DNA of 42,686 nucleotides from Clostridia bacterium (GTDB lineage: Bacteria; Bacillota; Clostridia; Christensenellales; UBA1242). The translations under genes were made by a program, and so were the position numbers. Shown piece by piece: positions 41,229-42,686 of the stretch. Location: contig JAFUJK010000056.1 in assembly GCA_017468205.1 (NCBI GenBank), forward strand, positions 1-42,686, in the 5' to 3' direction. Below the pieces are notes generated by a model. The model saw nothing but the letters and a program-made list of their open reading frames with translations, searched no databases and was not told where the DNA came from. Numbering within the stretch: position 1 is the stretch's first letter; every line of letters starts with the position of its first letter.

Positions 41229-42140
41229 TTGAACGATGTTTTTACAAAAAAAGGGTTAGAACCGATGCTTTTACACGAAAGTAAGCCTTTTAATGACCCA
41301 GATTATATATTTGAATTGAAATTAGACGGCATTCGTTGTTTGGCATATCTTTCTAATGAAACCAGTTTAAGAAATAAACGTGATAAAGAATTAATTGATA
41401 TATATCCAGAACTTAAGAGTTTGCATAAAAGGGTAAAAGATAAATGTATACTTGATGGTGAACTTGTGTGTATGGTCGAAGGAAAGCCAGACTTCTATTC
41501 ATTGCAAAAACGTGCAATGTTGTCTGATAAATTAAAAATAAAACTTGCAAGCAAATTTACACCAGTACAATTTGTTGCTTATGATATAATATATTTGAAG
41601 GATAAGTTGATTTGCGATTTGCTACTACTTGAAAGAAAGAAAATACTTGAAAAAACCGTAAAAGAGTGCGATTTTATGTCAATTTCGCGTTATTTTGAAG
41701 AAAAAGGCGTTAATTTCTTTGAAATTGCTAAAAATCAAGGACTTGAAGGTATTGTGGCAAAAGTCAAAGATAGCACATATCAACTTGGTAAACGCTCGTA
41801 TGACTGGCTAAAAATAAAAGCCTTGAACGATGACGATTTTTATATTTGTGGTGTAAAATTAAAAGACGATGGCACTATTAAAGATATATTGCTATGTACT
41901 AAAATTGGAAAGGGATATAAATATAATGGCAGTGTTGCTATGGGAATAAGCAAAACTGATGCGCGTGTTATTTTAGAATATGTAAAGAAAAATCCCGATA
42001 AACCATTGGTTGATAAAGCCGATGCAATATTCTGTAAACCAAAACTTGTCTGCACCGTGCGCTATATGGAAAAGACTAAATCTGGCAGTTTGCGCCAGCC
42101 TGTTTTTAAAGGTTTGCGAGATGATAAAGTGTGGAAATAA
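41229..42140 (+). CDS. ligD: ATP-dependent DNA ligase (LigD ligase domain)
   Basis: A 303-residue ATP-dependent ligase. The adenylation motif KLDGIR is at residues 31-36 (K31 is the nucleotidyl acceptor). ILDGELVC near 74-81, GLEGIVAK near 169-176 and WLKIKA near 191-196 are the other ligase motifs, followed by the OB-fold (about 200-303). Only the ligase part of LigD is present; the polymerase and phosphoesterase domains are not. It seals ends bound by Ku. The start is TTG at 41229 with AGGA 14 bases upstream, a weak arrangement; ATG at 41265 is the alternative but would cut only 12 residues. Confidence 0.93.
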   Translation: MNDVFTKKGLEPMLLHESKPFNDPDYIFELKLDGIRCLAYLSNETSLRNKRDKELIDIYPELKSLHKRVKDKCILDGELVCMVEGKPDFYSLQKRAMLSDKLKIKLASKFTPVQFVAYDIIYLKDKLICDLLLLERKKILEKTVKECDFMSISRYFEEKGVNFFEIAKNQGLEGIVAKVKDSTYQLGKRSYDWLKIKALNDDDFYICGVKLKDDGTIKDILLCTKIGKGYKYNGSVAMGISKTDARVILEYVKKNPDKPLVDKADAIFCKPKLVCTVRYMEKTKSGSLRQPVFKGLRDDKVWK

Positions 42141-42406
42141 TTATTTTTGATATTTAAATTAAACAATAATTTAAACACTTTCCTGCATATTTTAATCACT
42201 TAATATACAAAAATTGCTAATATAACTACAAAAATCGACATTTTAAAAATTTTTTAATACAAAAATGTATTTTGTAAGTTTTTATATTTTATTTATGGTA
42301 TAATATAGTTGTATAAAAATATTTCCTTTATTTGTAGCCTGAATGGGCGTTCGGAAATTTGGTTGATTTTCGCAATAGAATATGGGGAAATGGAGGTACA
42401 AGTTTT
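42141..42406. other. Intergenic region between ligD and poly-G gene 3
   Basis: A 266-base AT-rich stretch with the extended -10 element TGGTATAAT at 42296-42304 of the poly-G family promoter. No gene was seen. Confidence 0.65.
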
Positions 42407-42444
42407 ATGAAAAGTGAAAAGTTATCCACGTTGAAAACTCCGCA

Positions 42445-42454
42445 GGGGGGGGGG
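42445..42454 (+). repeat. Poly-G tract of 10, phase-variation switch 3
   Basis: Ten G in the same position as the tracts at 9399 and 15757. Eleven would restore the frame. Confidence 0.88.
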
Positions 42455-42554
42455 GCGCTAAATAGCGAAAAAATTGCTGAAAAAGCCGATAAAAACGACA
42501 CTTTCAGCGATTTAAAAACCGAAAAAAAGACCCTAGAAAAAGAAACAAAACGCA

Positions 42555-42624
42555 CTCTCCGTGACGGCGATTTCATCGCCGAGATTGCCACTGCTTTTTC
42601 AAAGCCTCGCAATGACACGGAGAG
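42555..42624. repeat. MITE-like palindromic repeat inside poly-G gene 3
   Basis: CTCTCCGTG (42555-42563) and CACGGAGAG (42616-42624) are a perfect 9-bp terminal inverted repeat around a GAGATTGCC...CTCGCAATGACA unit. GGCGAT/ATCGCC (42566-42580) forms an inner hairpin. A further TGTCATTTCGACCAAG...GAGAAATCTC unit follows at 42642-42685. Confidence 0.8.
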
Positions 42625-42686
42625 GGAAAAAGCTGGTGGACTGTCATTTCGACCAAGTCCGCAAGGACGCGTGGAGAAATCTCAAC

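Larger units (their letters stand above)
42407..42686 (+). pseudogene. Third poly-G family leader, out of frame and disrupted by repeats (window edge)
   Basis: It starts MKSEKLSTLKTPQ after TGGAGGTAC. Ten G (42445-42454) leave the frame one base short, giving an immediate stop at 42458-42460. With 11 G the frame would stay open to the window end. Homology to genes 1 and 2 runs through KADKND and FSDLKTEKKTLEKE to about 42548, then ends just before the membrane segment. There the sequence becomes dispersed palindromic repeats with a 9-bp terminal inverted repeat. This copy is therefore probably broken, although the rest lies outside the window. Confidence 0.75.

Overview
The window looks like the chromosomal origin region of an AT-rich, low-GC Gram-positive bacterium, most likely an uncultured member of the Bacillota (Clostridia-like). 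The evidence is the gene content: rpmH-rnpA-yidD, yidC, parB-parA, rsmG-mnmG, recF, gyrB and gyrA. It also contains the spore-lineage pair yqfC/yqfD, a Ku plus LigD-type ligase pair, strong AGGAGG-type ribosome binding sites and sigma-A-type promoters. No tRNA, rRNA, CRISPR array, transposase or phage gene was seen.

Layout. 1-1248 is a gene-free, very AT-rich stretch with many DnaA-box-like sequences, the probable oriC. 1326-2134 is rpmH-rnpA-yidD, read rightwards. 2208-8581 is a leftward block, mnmG-rsmG and parA-parB followed by yidC, with a parS-like site at 5842-5857. 9361-17833 holds two members of a surface-protein family (InlB-type repeats plus a WLRS...GVRPA domain) whose fifth-from-N-terminal dozen codons carry a poly-G tract: one copy is out of frame, one in frame. 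Between them are a membrane-anchored GNAT protein, a soluble GNAT and a YfcE-type phosphoesterase. 18042-19785 is a lipoprotein and a dCMP-deaminase-like enzyme.

20127-31736 is recF-gyrB-gyrA, interrupted by two sets of unusual tandem paralogues. Two HExxH/ExxxD putative metallopeptidases, translationally coupled to recF, lie before gyrB. Two transglutaminase-fold proteins around a small tail-anchored protein lie between gyrB and gyrA. 31834-32884 has two unknown small genes. 32910-37732 is a leftward block: two secreted putative toxins with duplicated promoters and leaders, three small cytosolic proteins placed like immunity genes, a membrane-anchored trypsin-like protease and a DUF378 protein.

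37867-40255 is yqfC (leftward), then yqfD-ybeY and a cytidine-deaminase homologue that has lost its zinc site. 40405-42140 is ku-ligD. A third poly-G leader starts at 42407, out of frame and invaded by dispersed palindromic repeats, and runs off the window.

Most interesting points: (1) a poly-G phase-variation system shared by at least three family members, with conserved ends and variable middles; (2) a sharply GC-richer patch in one member exactly at the loop that diversity-generating retroelements usually mutate in C-type-lectin-like folds; (3) a duplicated toxin/immunity locus; (4) the HExxH pair and the transglutaminase-like pair embedded in the recF-gyrB-gyrA region; (5) a catalytically dead cytidine deaminase homologue; (6) a shared TTGCCCGAAA element before gyrB and gyrA. 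Gene functions are assigned from motifs recognised by eye; no database search was run.
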